A DNA stretch of 64,000 nt from Bin55 sp965220235 (GTDB lineage: Bacteria; Pseudomonadota; Gammaproteobacteria; Pseudomonadales; Azotimanducaceae), in NCBI GenBank assembly GCA_965220235.1, contig OZ244815.1, forward strand, positions 248,001 through 312,000, in the 5' to 3' direction. The translations under genes and the position numbers were made by a program. The number at the start of each line of letters is the position of its first letter. Positions within the stretch are counted from its first letter, which is position 1. Of this stretch, positions 33,701 to 39,596 are shown one piece after another. The notes under the pieces are model-generated. The model did no database searches. It saw only the letters and a program-made list of their open reading frames with translations, and was not told the origin of the DNA.

Positions 33701-33932
33701 CGAGATGTGGCGATTTGAAACTGGTTGGCGGACGAATTGGCGGTATCTAGGTATCAGCTTAAACCCGGCAATCTGGGTATCGAAGTCGTCTGATGAACTT
33801 AGAAACTTCGGACTTACTAATGTACATAAAGTTGGTCAAGAGTTGAGTTTTAAGACGCGATTTTTCGTGCGAGACCGAGGTGAATTTTCTAGAGATATTG
33901 GCATTCAGGGTCAACTCGATTGGGCGTGGTAA
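21792..33932 (+). CDS. 4046-aa Calx-beta repeat surface protein with C-terminal outer-membrane barrel
   Basis: Starts at TTG 21792 (TTG 21804 is equally possible) with a signal peptide (YLVYFFLVLCYQVGFAQ). Residues about 25-870 are diverged Calx-beta modules (EGD..TF.V.L, DD..YEG.ET..V.L, GTI.DND). Residues about 875-2142 are 11 nearly identical modules arranged as a higher-order repeat. Residues about 2300-3480 are another family of ~105-aa beta modules marked by EG.S..Y.V.L, F...NW..PQ, G.YDD and DND. The last ~290 residues have alternating beta strands and end in GQLDWAW, an outer-membrane barrel signature with a terminal aromatic residue. Likely a calcium-dependent adhesin displayed autotransporter-fashion. 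Gene is open throughout. Ligand unknown. Confidence 0.88.
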   Translation: MYAALRRAPRYLVYFFLVLCYQVGFAQTDPLPTVTIGAGTGSEGGSISFLVSISESVSDNVSFKYVTSIATGDTAEIDDFTAVTDGSATITAGEKSVSITVAAASDSVDEPSETFTVTISNVTPDTVADLGSASTAKGTITDDTAAPTISIADAGNVTEGAGGRITPMTFTLSLTGSSEFEIPMRYTFNRKGTATPAGDMELPIDRTFTISAGDTSKNLVVNVLNDPYYEHGGGETVVVDIFRVANSPVQVSRHQGTGTIIDDESPPQISIANRTLTYTEGTSVPIDLGSTVFAEHAVNVTLSITADLGTSASDYTQNISTLTMPGYFNSTSTKNVVTLPNDAIYEGTKSFQASLSGVSPSGAATVPSGSVGFQIKDSTTAPKISIGDASADEGDNLTFTIHSSTKASENVTVQYYTSASTAATTDFSHISSSNPSTATISRNTLSTTITIASTEDEFAEENETFTVTLSGITSRLDGISIDSKNSSGTGTIKDDDAAAQPSLSISGPSSNTDEGDTMAFSLLLSGTSGSVVSAPFIIGGTTSSSDYTVTSSPVSIAKGTTSATISVVTKDDVLYEGNETVIVTLRTPTNATLDGDADSATGTVVDNEPLPTLSIANVDVTEGDAATLTITTATHSQRAISGTWTTTNNTATGGSDFEEGGLITSMALPSIGLQGGGQANRLMLKAPAPGDRPHSAQLTGSFTISSGSASVDISIPTTEDDVYEGDETFTVTIASSDETVATVSNGSATVTIEEDEAVPLLSMADVSVDENDGAATMTVTTATKSAVALTFSYVTAESTATSADFAHSTTKKSVTLAAEASSTTFDIAITDDTIDETDTETFTVSLSDLAPSGKASWASGGDSAVVTINDDDESDPTVAVANASAVTEGDDSDSTTNMTFTVSLSADAKKVVTVPYTLGGTATSGTDYTAHGASPSLTIAVGDDEATITVAIKGDVDTESNETVTVTLGTPTNATLAADGRSASGTIMDNDALPTVSVANASAVTEGDDSDSTKDMTFTVSLSAAAKKVVTVPYTLGGSATSGTDYVAHGTNPSLTIAVGDDEATITVAIKGDVDTESNETVTVTLGNPTNATIETGKGSASGTINDDDEPPDPTVAVANASAVTEGDDSDSTKDMTFAVSLSAEATKVVTVPYTLGGTATSGTDYVAHGASPSLTIGIGDDDATITVAIKGDVDTESNETVTVTLGNPTNATIETGKGSATGTITDNDALPTVSVANASAVTEGDDSDSTTNMTFTVSLSADAKKVVTVPYTLGGTATSGTDYTAHGASPSLTIAVGDDEATITVAIKGDVDTESNETVTVTLGTPTNATLAADGRSASGTIMDNDALPTVSVANASAVTEGDDSDSTKDMTFTVSLSAAAKKVVTVPYTLGGSATSGTDYVAHGTNPSLTIAVGDDEATITVAIKGDVDTESNETVTVTLGNPTNATIETGKGSASGTINDDDEPPDPTVAVANASAVTEGDDSDSTKDMTFAVSLSAEATKVVTVPYTLGGTATSGTDYVAHGASPSLTIGIGDDDATITVAIKGDVDTESNETVTVTLGNPTNATIETGKGSATGTITDNDALPTVSVANASAVTEGDDSDSTTNMTFTVSLSADAKKVVTVPYTLGGTATSGTDYTAHGASPSLTIAVGDDEATITVAIKGDVDTESNETVTVTLGTPTNATLAADGRSASGTIMDNDALPTVSVANASAVTEGDDSDSTKDMTFTVSLSAAAKKVVTVPYTLGGSATSGTDYVAHGTNPSLTIAVGDDEATITVAIKGDVDTESNETVTVTLGNPTNATIETGKGSASGTINDDDEPPDPTVAVANASAVTEGDDSDSTKDMTFAVSLSAEATKVVTVPYTLGGTATSGTDYVAHGASPSLTIGIGDDDATITVAIKGDVDTESNETVTVTLGNPTNATIETGKGSATGTITDNDALPTVSVANASAVTEGDDSDSTTNMTFTVSLSADAKKVVTVPYTLGGTATSGTDYTAHGASPSLTIAVGDDEATITVAIKGDVDTESNETVTVTLGTPTNATLAADGRSASGTIMDNDALPTVSVANASAVTEGDDSDSTKDMTFTVSLSAAAKKVVTVPYTLGGSATSGTDYVAHGTNPSLTIAVGDDEATITVAIKGDVDTEEAETVTVALGVPTNATIAEGGGSASGTILDNDEETVVVVDVIPDVRISNAASTLEGSAESGGELRFPVTLSESISEPLTVYFTIGGSASEGSDYVSLGSSPNIEIPANSDVGTIVLTLIGDAEDEGDEIVELLLRQSPQSEYKIAADGDTATGTIVNDDLPRMQLSATKLKVVEGESITYHLSLLDSPSQSFTITVDETSGTVRIEPQSIEFSPSDWDEPKSIEVTALADDDARPLSLLIAHSVRPVKFADVKVPKLQLQVLDEDSDGVLVSKHLVELDERIKGSYYVSLNAEPVSNVTVVPSPINSRALAVSRSMTFTPENWSEPQKVEITVLDNGAFVNNLTTISHRVYGHYYEKLVHPVVTVSIKNDLEPRVAVAPEQINLREGESATYAVVLSYAPAGIVTIAATSRTPSLISVSDPIEFDDSNWFKPRRFTVTSIDNNLRRDEQVVIDHEITGSSQVVKPSVVTVNVRDNDTPELGISEPFLIIDEGARVEYDVSLRSPPNDDVRVEISANEEVDDRITITRELLFSPESWQTPQTVHVIAHADSVDREFVRSYINHATVGGYDDAITASLPISVLDDDTKGAEISVSTLQILEGESIDYTVHLTSEPIEAVTLTPTLSDNVEHMNLVKLSSPLEFNNLNWHIPQRIAFEAAVSEVKGSTEFTIEHRSQGGGYDDVVHPPVHLTYIDRDMFGVTIHPNLLSIEAGEQATYQIRLNDDPGEELVVVVEPSVADVLHSPETIQFSSESWEEIQTVVVQVDKNARAWQLDPITLKHSITSGAHESISIEPVIVHVIEGDDTGVIVSDDSISLDEDDFIDVTLKLAAAPEEDVRIEPNYSRPGVFVFDPEVLVFTSEDWMEGKRLTIRTTDNEYLGILEETITWHASGDQHFENTRPAISKVVVFDNDAPTIISDQPLMRIKEGSSKPLQLRLSHPPSGEVVVEFRVDGDGITVEPSELTFTMEDWRTEKVISVNANDDDTVKHLVQTIECVAFGGGYDDAGVVETIVEVVENDEIGVEIDFPEFIHEGRSLSYSVVLKSRPTTRVRVTAISQNDDVVSVDGNVEFLPNGWNIPQNITLKSKADVNRQTEIVEFLHDIDGGTFGAIQVPLRRLEVIDDDKVGVRIHPIVLNLDEGDTTSYGVVLQQPPDGEVIVEAMSSDQRALMVSDPIEFTTTNSHIEQIFTVTSTANSLDEDTTFTITHSITGGGYDDVEIDDVGVQVRNKVAAESMPNRLSLAGSNRGVYSVRLLQEPTTDLVVRPAVSLAGILNILPSAGTIFASNWDQPLEFTVELADDFDSNAAIPAVEIAHSLHSHVEDEDDSFTNVAKLTVSLTAKQERLTIHASMLMQTRGTAVVDLTLPTEPTSSVFIGANSVPLRYVVAPTNISFTTRNWTDSQSISVQSNNDDVPLTPDAVREALEELTVISQDPRFSGAVIEVLNIADSAQAHQVAQSILEPLTGSIARLNANRVMTCIDAAMRDDRALLRSSSGFYLNPGEVESWEDGATQRDWLDLPLAVNRGSALKPGQSNSMNANVKLSDRIAFCSDTVYISTETRDDVMVSARGKSGYFGGSVWLNDRYLLGIGIGRLDQVLDWREASIDLEGAAEVSMNTVSPFVARLNENQATRVWAMASVGSGFLELTDTESMDSIYELAYQSLGFGGSWQLPSVRTLRLSSQGWWAKTNAISLEKNFENVHVESHGARVGASGDWNFKLGQAIQFGTTLSSGVLNDNAIGMTALENLLGLRLSHKVMGASAELQIHSLGTGDKSYRSTRLSAVLAYQGEACCNRSGPWFNFKIGETTDPVFADVSIPSSTRLNRYERDYGGEMWRFETGWRTNWRYLGISLNPAIWVSKSSDELRNFGLTNVHKVGQELSFKTRFFVRDRGEFSRDIGIQGQLDWAW
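24415..28218 (+). repeat. 1068-bp higher-order tandem repeat inside the surface-protein gene
   Basis: Three ~118-aa Calx-beta modules (A, B, C) form a 356-aa, 1068-bp unit repeated as ABC-ABC-ABC-AB. For example the A module recurs at about 24418, 25486, 26554 and 27622. By eye the copies are almost identical in DNA, synonymous sites included, while A, B and C differ from each other. The array is visibly more GC-rich than the flanking parts of the same gene. The last B breaks off near 28218 into diverged sequence (DTEEAETVTVALG). Prone to recombination and to assembly collapse. Confidence 0.95.
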
Positions 33933-34231
33933 CGGTCTTATTTACAATTAATCAACCAAGATCCCAAAAAATTACGTTGATGAGATCAGTGCAATCGATA
34001 ACTCACGCCGTTTTGAGCTTTGGTACGAAAACACGAAACTACTCCATAAGCTGAATGATCGTGTAGGTTTCTTGACGAATCGGTCACTCCTATTGCGTTT
34101 TAAGTGCACTTTCCAAGATCCCCGCTTAGTGAATTCGCGACGGGTAAAGCCTAGCGAAGTGACGCATTCGAAGGTCTCTCGCATCGTAGATTCGTGATGT
34201 GGCGTTGAGACGTCAGTTTCAGGATCGTTTG

Positions 34232-34456
34232 ACCTGCAGTTTCGGTGTCGTCTGCCGGAGTCATTCACCGATCCGGCGACTCTCTGAAACCGTATCCAAA
34301 CCCAACGCTTGACAGATGGCACGATCCTGGCGTAGGTCGTCGAGATTCCGCAACGTACCACGACCACTGGCCAGACAGGCGATCAGCGACCGGACTTTGG
34401 CCTGATCCGAAGCGCCACGATCTCGAACCTTGTTAAGCGCCAGCGAAACTGCAGGT
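34232..34456 (-). mobile_element. 225-bp miniature IS derivative with transposase N-terminal fragment
   Basis: Bounded by ACCTGCAGTTTCGGTG at 34232 and CAGCGAAACTGCAGGT at 34441-34456, an inverted repeat with 15 of 16 bases matching. The minus-strand frame across it reads QAKVRSLIACLASGRGTL, then NLDDLRQDRAICQALGLDTV, like the N-terminus of IS1380/IS4-type transposases, and stops near the left end. It looks like an internally deleted element that kept both ends. A perfect 22-bp palindrome (34464-34485) abuts its right side. Family assignment uncertain. Confidence 0.5.
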
Positions 34457-34515
34457 GATTTAGGTGCGACCGCGCGCGGTCGCACCGCGTTTCGTTACTG
34501 CCATGGAGTATTGAT

Positions 34516-35130
34516 ATGACGACCTCGACATCCGCCGATACCATCGTCGCCGTCACGACGATGGTGAAGGGCGCGTACACGATGAAGGGACCGGATGAAG
34601 TCTTGACGATGAAGACCTTGTATACCAAGGGGTACACAGCCTGGAAGATTACGGGCATCCTGAGATGCAGTGCCCATACGGTGAAGCGCTATATCGAGAA
34701 CGACTTCGACGTCTGGCCCCGCGAACAACCATCCAGTGCGTTGGACGGACATGGTGATTTTCTGTTGGAACGCTTCGTGCGCTACGATGCCAACGCAGAT
34801 GTGGTGCGGCAGGAACTGGCGACGGAGCTGGGGATCCAGGTCTCATTGCGAACCGTGCAACGGGCGTTGAAGCCTTTTCGTGAGCGTCTGCGCGCGACAC
34901 GGAAAGCCACGCCACGCTATGAGACGAAGCCTGGACATGCAAATCGACTTTGGGGTCAAGACCGTCATCATCGGCGGCGAGGACCAGGAGGTCCATGTGT
35001 TGGTGGCCACGTTGGGTTACTCCGGCCGCATCTTTGCGAAAGCGTATGCGCAGGTGGCGCAGGTGGCATGGCTGGACGCTCGATTCCGAGTTGGGGTGCG
35101 CTGGATCGGCACCTGGGCATGTGGTTGACC
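34516..35130 (+). pseudogene. IS21-family istA transposase, frameshifted and 3'-truncated
   Basis: Starts near ATG 34516 or ATG 34582. It reads MKGPDEVLTMKTLYTKGYTA, an HTH (AWKITGILRCSAHTVKRYIEN), SALDGHGDFLLERFVRYDAN and VSLRTVQRALKPFR, all typical of IstA. At about 34930 the family sequence moves to another frame: MQIDFGVKTVIIGGE, then VHVLVATLGYSGRIFAKAY, the start of the DDE core with its first Asp. It ends abruptly near 35130 against the IS256 remnant. istB is absent. Inactive. Confidence 0.8.
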
Positions 35131-35150
35131 ACGGTCGCCGACCATCGGGG

Positions 35151-35401
35151 GAGTGTCAGAATTTACGTGTATGACTTAACTAACTGGCCGGTAGACTTGA
35201 TGGGCGAAACGATAAGCCTACCGACCGCATAGGAGCGACCACATGAGTTCTTCAGAACAACCCTCACGCATCTCTGACGAGATGCTCGACCAACTGATCG
35301 GCGATCGCGATCCGCAGGAATTATTCCATTCGTGCGAACTGTTTGACGAGCTGAAGCGTCGATTGGCGGAACGGATGCTACAAGGGGGACGACGAGCTTG
35401 A
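35151..35401 (+). pseudogene. IS256-family 5' remnant: terminal repeat plus transposase N-terminus
   Basis: GAGTGTCAGAATTTACGTGT at 35151 is the inverted terminal repeat matching the solo ends at 20.8 and 47.5 kb. ATG 35243, after GGAG, opens 52 codons: SRISDEMLDQLIGDRDPQEL, then LFDELKRRLAERML, the standard N-terminus of IS256 transposases, ending in TGA at 35399. The catalytic domain is missing. With the C-terminal pieces at 19951 and 61381 it documents an older IS256-type population. Confidence 0.75.
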
Positions 35402-35542
35402 ATATCAATGATGCATTCATATTTACTACAATCTAAATAGCGAGAGGTCAGACATCAAAAGGGAACGTGTTACGCTAACGACGCGTTGCGTCAGAACACC
35501 AAATGTGTAGTTTCGTGTTTCGTTATTCAGCTTTATGAAGCC

Positions 35543-36034
35543 ATGGTCGAATTCAGTAAGAGCGAATACCAACTATTGCCTAAAGGACATTTGTTCGATG
35601 ACTTTCAAGTGGGGCAACGATTCGAGCACCATTGGGGTCGTACCCTATCCGAGAGCGATGCAATCACGTTTGCGACTTCCACACTTCGTTATCTACCCTT
35701 ATATTTCAATCGGGACTTCGCTGAACAAAACGGGCATCGTGACCTGGTCGTCGACCCTCTACTTGTGCTAGCAACTGTCATAGGTCTATCGGTCGAAGAT
35801 TTATCAGAAGCAGGTGGGCCATTTCTAGGTGTCAATGAAGTTAGATTTGTCGCGAATGTGTACCCAGGAGATACGGTTTACGCGAGCTCGGAAGTGAAGT
35901 CAAAACGGAAGTCGTCGTCACGACCAGATACCGGTATCGTCACTTGGGAAACCATGGGTTCAAATCAACACGGTGAAGCGGTCATACGATTTGAACGTAC
36001 CAACTTGGTGGCGATTGGTAGAAGAGACCAATGA
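35543..36034 (+). CDS. MaoC-like hot-dog dehydratase/hydratase (1)
   Basis: First gene of a seven-gene operon. 163 aa from ATG 35543 (the frame is open to 35486 but those residues are not family-like). It carries a single MaoC hot-dog domain: FDDFQVGQRFEHHWGRTLSE, central PLLVLATVIGLSVED, and RFVANVYPGDTVYASSEV. The pattern is closest to mesaconyl-CoA or itaconyl-CoA hydratase-type MaoC proteins, which add or remove water from enoyl-CoA. It overlaps the next MaoC gene by 4 bp (ATGA), so the two are probably co-translated and may form a heteromeric hydratase. Exact substrate unknown. Confidence 0.82.
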   Translation: MVEFSKSEYQLLPKGHLFDDFQVGQRFEHHWGRTLSESDAITFATSTLRYLPLYFNRDFAEQNGHRDLVVDPLLVLATVIGLSVEDLSEAGGPFLGVNEVRFVANVYPGDTVYASSEVKSKRKSSSRPDTGIVTWETMGSNQHGEAVIRFERTNLVAIGRRDQ

Positions 36035-36492
36035 ACGTATCATCGGAATTTGGCTACTTCGAGGATTTTGCGCCAGGTATGAAGTTCGCGCACTCGCGCG
36101 GTTCGACGATTACCGACATCGAAGGTCAGTTTCTCACGAAACTCGTCATGAACACAGCTGATAGTCATTGGAATGAAGCGAGGATGGTAAATACGCCGTT
36201 TAAAAAGCGTATTGTGTTCGGGTTCATAACCGCTTCGGTCGTCATCGGTCTTGCGACGCAGGACACTTCGGCACAAGCTATTCGGGAGATCGGACTAGAT
36301 AAGATACGGTTCAGTCACCCAGTATTTCAAGGCGATACGTTATATGCGTTCACAGAAGTGGTTCGAGCAGAACCTTCTACCGAGGAATTCGTGGGACTGG
36401 TTACGTTTAAGCATACTGGACTGAATCACGAAGATATTGTCGTATTCGAGGGCGAACGAACGGTTTTGATAAGAATGCGAGCTGCTGCTTGA
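36031..36492 (+). CDS. MaoC-like hot-dog dehydratase/hydratase (2)
   Basis: 153 aa, single MaoC domain: YFEDFAPGMKFAHSRGSTIT at the N-terminus, RIVFGFITASVVIGLA (hot-dog helix, with IVFG in place of the usual IxHG), and RFSHPVFQGDTLYAFTEVV. Sandwiched by 4-bp overlaps with the preceding MaoC gene and the following CoA-transferase gene. Presumably works with partner 1 on a CoA-thioester intermediate. Both MaoC proteins are intact and single-domain, unlike the double-hot-dog hydratases of the 3-hydroxypropionate bicycle. Confidence 0.82.
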   Translation: MNVSSEFGYFEDFAPGMKFAHSRGSTITDIEGQFLTKLVMNTADSHWNEARMVNTPFKKRIVFGFITASVVIGLATQDTSAQAIREIGLDKIRFSHPVFQGDTLYAFTEVVRAEPSTEEFVGLVTFKHTGLNHEDIVVFEGERTVLIRMRAAA

Positions 36493-37742
36493 AAGAGTCC
36501 GTTAGAACAGACCATCGTGGACCTCTTCATGACGTCACGCTACTAGACTGTACGATGGCGTTAGCTGGTCCGTACGGGACAGCCTTACTAGCCGATTTAG
36601 GTGCGAACGTCATCAAGATCGAACCGCCGAGTGGTGACGGCGCACGTACTGTTCCCCCAGGACCTGAGGAATACGCATACAGAGACGATCAAAGTCTCGG
36701 AAAAACCGAATACGGCGCTTTCTTCGCCAGCGTCAACCGTAATAAACGAAGTATTACGCTGGACTTTAAGAACCAGAACGATCGTGAGGTATTTCTGCGC
36801 ATGTGTGATAGTGCCGACGCCGTTGTCGAAAACATGCGACCTGGTGTTATGGACCGTTTAGGTGTGGGCTACGATGTCATTCAAGCACGAAATCCTCGTC
36901 TCGTATATGGATGCATTCGTGGGTTTGGCGACCCTCGCACCGGCGCTAGTCCGTATAGCGACTGGCCAGCGTATGACATCGTTGCACAGAGTATGAGTGG
37001 ATACGTTCAATTGACGGGTCCGGATGAGGATTTCGGTTTTCCCAGCGGAGTGAGCGTCGGCGATGTGTTTCCAGGGACGTTGTTGGCGTTAGGCTTGACG
37101 GCTGGCATCCATTATGCAAGGACGACTGGCGAGGGGCAGTTTTTCGATGTCGCCATGTATGACGCAATGCTCGCATTCACTGAGACCATCGTCGCGAACT
37201 ACGGTTGGTCGAAGGTTCCGCTAAGCGCACGCGGTCGCCACCATCCGAATTTAGCACCGTTCGGTTTGTTCCCTGCTAAAGATGGTGCTGTAGCGATTGC
37301 CGCCCCTTTAAAACACCAATGGGATGCACTGTGTGACGCGATTGGCGAAGTTAACCTGAAGACAGATCCTCAGGTCCGGAATGCGTATCTTCGCAAACGA
37401 AATTTCTCAATCGTCGAAGAAGTGATTACGAAATGGACTTGCATGCATACGAAACTTGAGATCGTGGGTCGTCTTGGCGGTAAGATACCATGCGGTCCAG
37501 TCAACTCGATCGAAGAGATTTTCGATGATCCACATGTTTGGCAGCGAGAAATGATTCGACATGTCGATCTTGAAGATGGCGCTGGCCGCGTCGCAATGAT
37601 CGGAAACCCAATTAAGTTCACGAAAACTCCGTCACGCACCTATCGCCGACCACCCAATCTAGGCGAACATGCCGATGAAATTCTGCAAGAATTTGCAGTC
37701 GGGCCAACTCATACTGATACATCCTTGAATGACCAAGACTAG
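36489..37742 (+). CDS. class III CoA-transferase (CaiB/BaiF family)
   Basis: 417 aa from TTG 36489, overlapping the upstream stop (TTGA). Family III signatures: VTLLDCTMALAGPYGTALLA, LGANVIKIEPPSGD, SVNRNKRSITLDFKN, ENMRPGVMDRLGVGYD, and the catalytic-Asp segment GVSVGDVFPGTLLALGLTAG. Enzymes of this family move CoA between acids (formyl-, succinyl-, mesaconyl-, itaconyl-CoA) or racemise 2-methylacyl-CoA. Beside MaoC hydratases and a CitE/Mcl lyase, a role like mesaconyl- or itaconyl-CoA transferase is plausible but not proven. Full length, with no lesion. Overlaps the next gene by 14 bp. Confidence 0.88.
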   Translation: MKESVRTDHRGPLHDVTLLDCTMALAGPYGTALLADLGANVIKIEPPSGDGARTVPPGPEEYAYRDDQSLGKTEYGAFFASVNRNKRSITLDFKNQNDREVFLRMCDSADAVVENMRPGVMDRLGVGYDVIQARNPRLVYGCIRGFGDPRTGASPYSDWPAYDIVAQSMSGYVQLTGPDEDFGFPSGVSVGDVFPGTLLALGLTAGIHYARTTGEGQFFDVAMYDAMLAFTETIVANYGWSKVPLSARGRHHPNLAPFGLFPAKDGAVAIAAPLKHQWDALCDAIGEVNLKTDPQVRNAYLRKRNFSIVEEVITKWTCMHTKLEIVGRLGGKIPCGPVNSIEEIFDDPHVWQREMIRHVDLEDGAGRVAMIGNPIKFTKTPSRTYRRPPNLGEHADEILQEFAVGPTHTDTSLNDQD

Positions 37743-38643
37743 ACTTCGAAGATCGGAGCTATCCGTACCTGCCGCGAACTCACGCTTTATCGCAAAGGCG
37801 GCAGAAAGTGACGCGGACTTGGTGTTTCTTGACCTTGAGGATGCGACAGCACCTGCTGTGAAAGACGACGCACGGCAGAATGCGATTCAAGCATTGAATG
37901 AGCTCGACTGGGGAAACCGTATCCGTGCAGTACGTGTTAACGCGCACGATACGGAATGGGTCGTGCATGATGTGGTCGAGGTCGTCACCGGTGCCCGGCA
38001 ACACCTTGATGTCATCATCGTACCTAAAGTCACGAGTCCAGAACACATCGTCTTTTTTGATTTGATGTTGACGGCGCTTGAGAAGAAACTGAATCTTCCG
38101 CATCGGATTGGCATCGAAGCGCTCATCGAAGAGGCTGAAGCGCTAGGTAACGTTGAAGCCATCGCCAAGAGTTCTCCAAGGCTAGAAGCGCTGATTCTTG
38201 GTTTTGGCGACTTGTCAGGTTCACTTGGCATGCGCTTTGGGCATGAACTCGACGAAAGCTATCGGTATCCAGGAGACAAGTGGGCGCCGATGCGAACCCG
38301 TATGATCGCCGCATGTCGGGCAGCCGGAATTGATGCGATTGACGGCCCGTATGGCAATGTTCGCAATGACGATGGCTATCGTCGCGAAAGTACATATGCA
38401 GCGTCGTTAGGTGCCGTTGGCAAATGGTGTATTCATCCGAACCAGATTGACCATGCAAACGAAGTGTTCGCACCTACGAAACAGGAGCTGGATACCGCAA
38501 TGAAGATGGTTGAGGCTTATCAACGATCAGTTGAATCTGACTCAGGCGCTGATTCAGCTGATGGCATGTTGGTCGATGCCGCAACCCTCCGGTTGTATCA
38601 ACCCGTCATCGATCGAGCGCGTCAAATTGGCATGATCAAATGA
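37729..38643 (+). CDS. CoA-ester lyase (CitE / malyl-CoA lyase-like, HpcH/HpaI superfamily)
   Basis: 304 aa TIM-barrel lyase: LRRSELSVPAANSRFIAKAA, metal-binding FLDLEDATAP, IRAVRVNAHDTEW, IIVPKVTSPEHI, IGIEALIEEAEALGNV with a ligand Glu, LILGFGDLSGSLGMRFG, and KWCIHPNQIDHANEVFAP. Family members cleave 3-hydroxyacyl-CoA such as malyl-, beta-methylmalyl- or citramalyl-CoA into acetyl-CoA (or propionyl-CoA) plus glyoxylate or pyruvate. After activation by the CoA-transferase and hydration by the MaoC pair, this would be the carbon-carbon cleaving step. Confidence 0.88.
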   Translation: MTKTRLRRSELSVPAANSRFIAKAAESDADLVFLDLEDATAPAVKDDARQNAIQALNELDWGNRIRAVRVNAHDTEWVVHDVVEVVTGARQHLDVIIVPKVTSPEHIVFFDLMLTALEKKLNLPHRIGIEALIEEAEALGNVEAIAKSSPRLEALILGFGDLSGSLGMRFGHELDESYRYPGDKWAPMRTRMIAACRAAGIDAIDGPYGNVRNDDGYRRESTYAASLGAVGKWCIHPNQIDHANEVFAPTKQELDTAMKMVEAYQRSVESDSGADSADGMLVDAATLRLYQPVIDRARQIGMIK

Positions 38644-38690
38644 ACCACTTCGTATTCACTGGATACCTTTTGCCGAGGGATTGACGTACG

Positions 38691-39572
38691 ATGGAGCTCC
38701 GTCACACCTCTGCGGTTGTTACAGGTGGTGGCAATGGTATTGGAAGAGCACTTTGTAATGCGTTGGCGGCAGAGGGTGTCAACATCGCAGTTGCGGATAT
38801 TGATGCAAGCGCTGCAAAAGAGGTTGCTGACGAGCTTGGAAAATTCTCGGTCGAAGCGTTTGACGTTGAGGTCGACGTGACCTGTGCCGAAAGCGTTCAT
38901 AACCTAGCCGAACGAGCAATTAGCGCGTTCGGCAGTGTTGAGTTGCTGTTTAGTAATGCGGGGGTTGTTCCGCATTCAGGTCCATTGATTGAAGCAAACC
39001 TTCCGGATGCCGAATGGGTATTCGCTGTTAATGTGCTTGGGACATTAAACTGCATCTGGGAATTTGCACCACGATTTCTAAGTGCAAATCGAGCGGTTAA
39101 GATCATCAACACGGCTTCTGAACATGCACTTGGGGTTCCGCACGTTGCGAGCGGTCTCTACACTGCGTCAAAGCATGCGATCCTCGGTCTTTCTGATGTC
39201 TTGCGGCACGAACTTCCTCCACATATCAGTGTCAGCGTACTTTGTCCAGGATTCGCAGCTACGTCGTTGTGGCGCGCAACCGAACGGCGTCAAAATCATT
39301 ATGGGGGTTCGACCTCAGGTAACCCGGGAACGGGGAGATTGATGAAGGAACTTGGTATGCCTGCAGAGGAAGTTGCGGCAAAGGCCGTAGCAGGCATCAA
39401 GCGCGATGACTTCTACATTGTCACTCACCCGCATTCGATCGAATTCGCGGAAGAACGCTGGCACGAAATACGACAAATCTTCCAAACACATGCGCCGAGG
39501 CATGTTGGGGACGAAAGATATAACCTTAGAGAACTCACGTTGTCTTCTGAAGGAACGACAAATGATGTCTAG
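38691..39572 (+). CDS. short-chain dehydrogenase/reductase
   Basis: 293 aa classical SDR from ATG 38691, 48 bp after the lyase. Rossmann motif VVTGGGNGIGRALC, LFSNAGVVPHSG, catalytic INTASEH and GLYTASKHAILG (Y-x-x-x-K), PGFAAT loop. Oxidises an alcohol or reduces a ketone with NAD(P). In this operon it would be expected to oxidise a hydroxylated intermediate made by the P450 or released by the GST. The extended C-terminus (about 30 residues beyond the usual end) has no recognised domain. Confidence 0.88.
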   Translation: MELRHTSAVVTGGGNGIGRALCNALAAEGVNIAVADIDASAAKEVADELGKFSVEAFDVEVDVTCAESVHNLAERAISAFGSVELLFSNAGVVPHSGPLIEANLPDAEWVFAVNVLGTLNCIWEFAPRFLSANRAVKIINTASEHALGVPHVASGLYTASKHAILGLSDVLRHELPPHISVSVLCPGFAATSLWRATERRQNHYGGSTSGNPGTGRLMKELGMPAEEVAAKAVAGIKRDDFYIVTHPHSIEFAEERWHEIRQIFQTHAPRHVGDERYNLRELTLSSEGTTNDV

Positions 39573-39596
39573 CAACGGCCTGAAGGCGAACAGATT

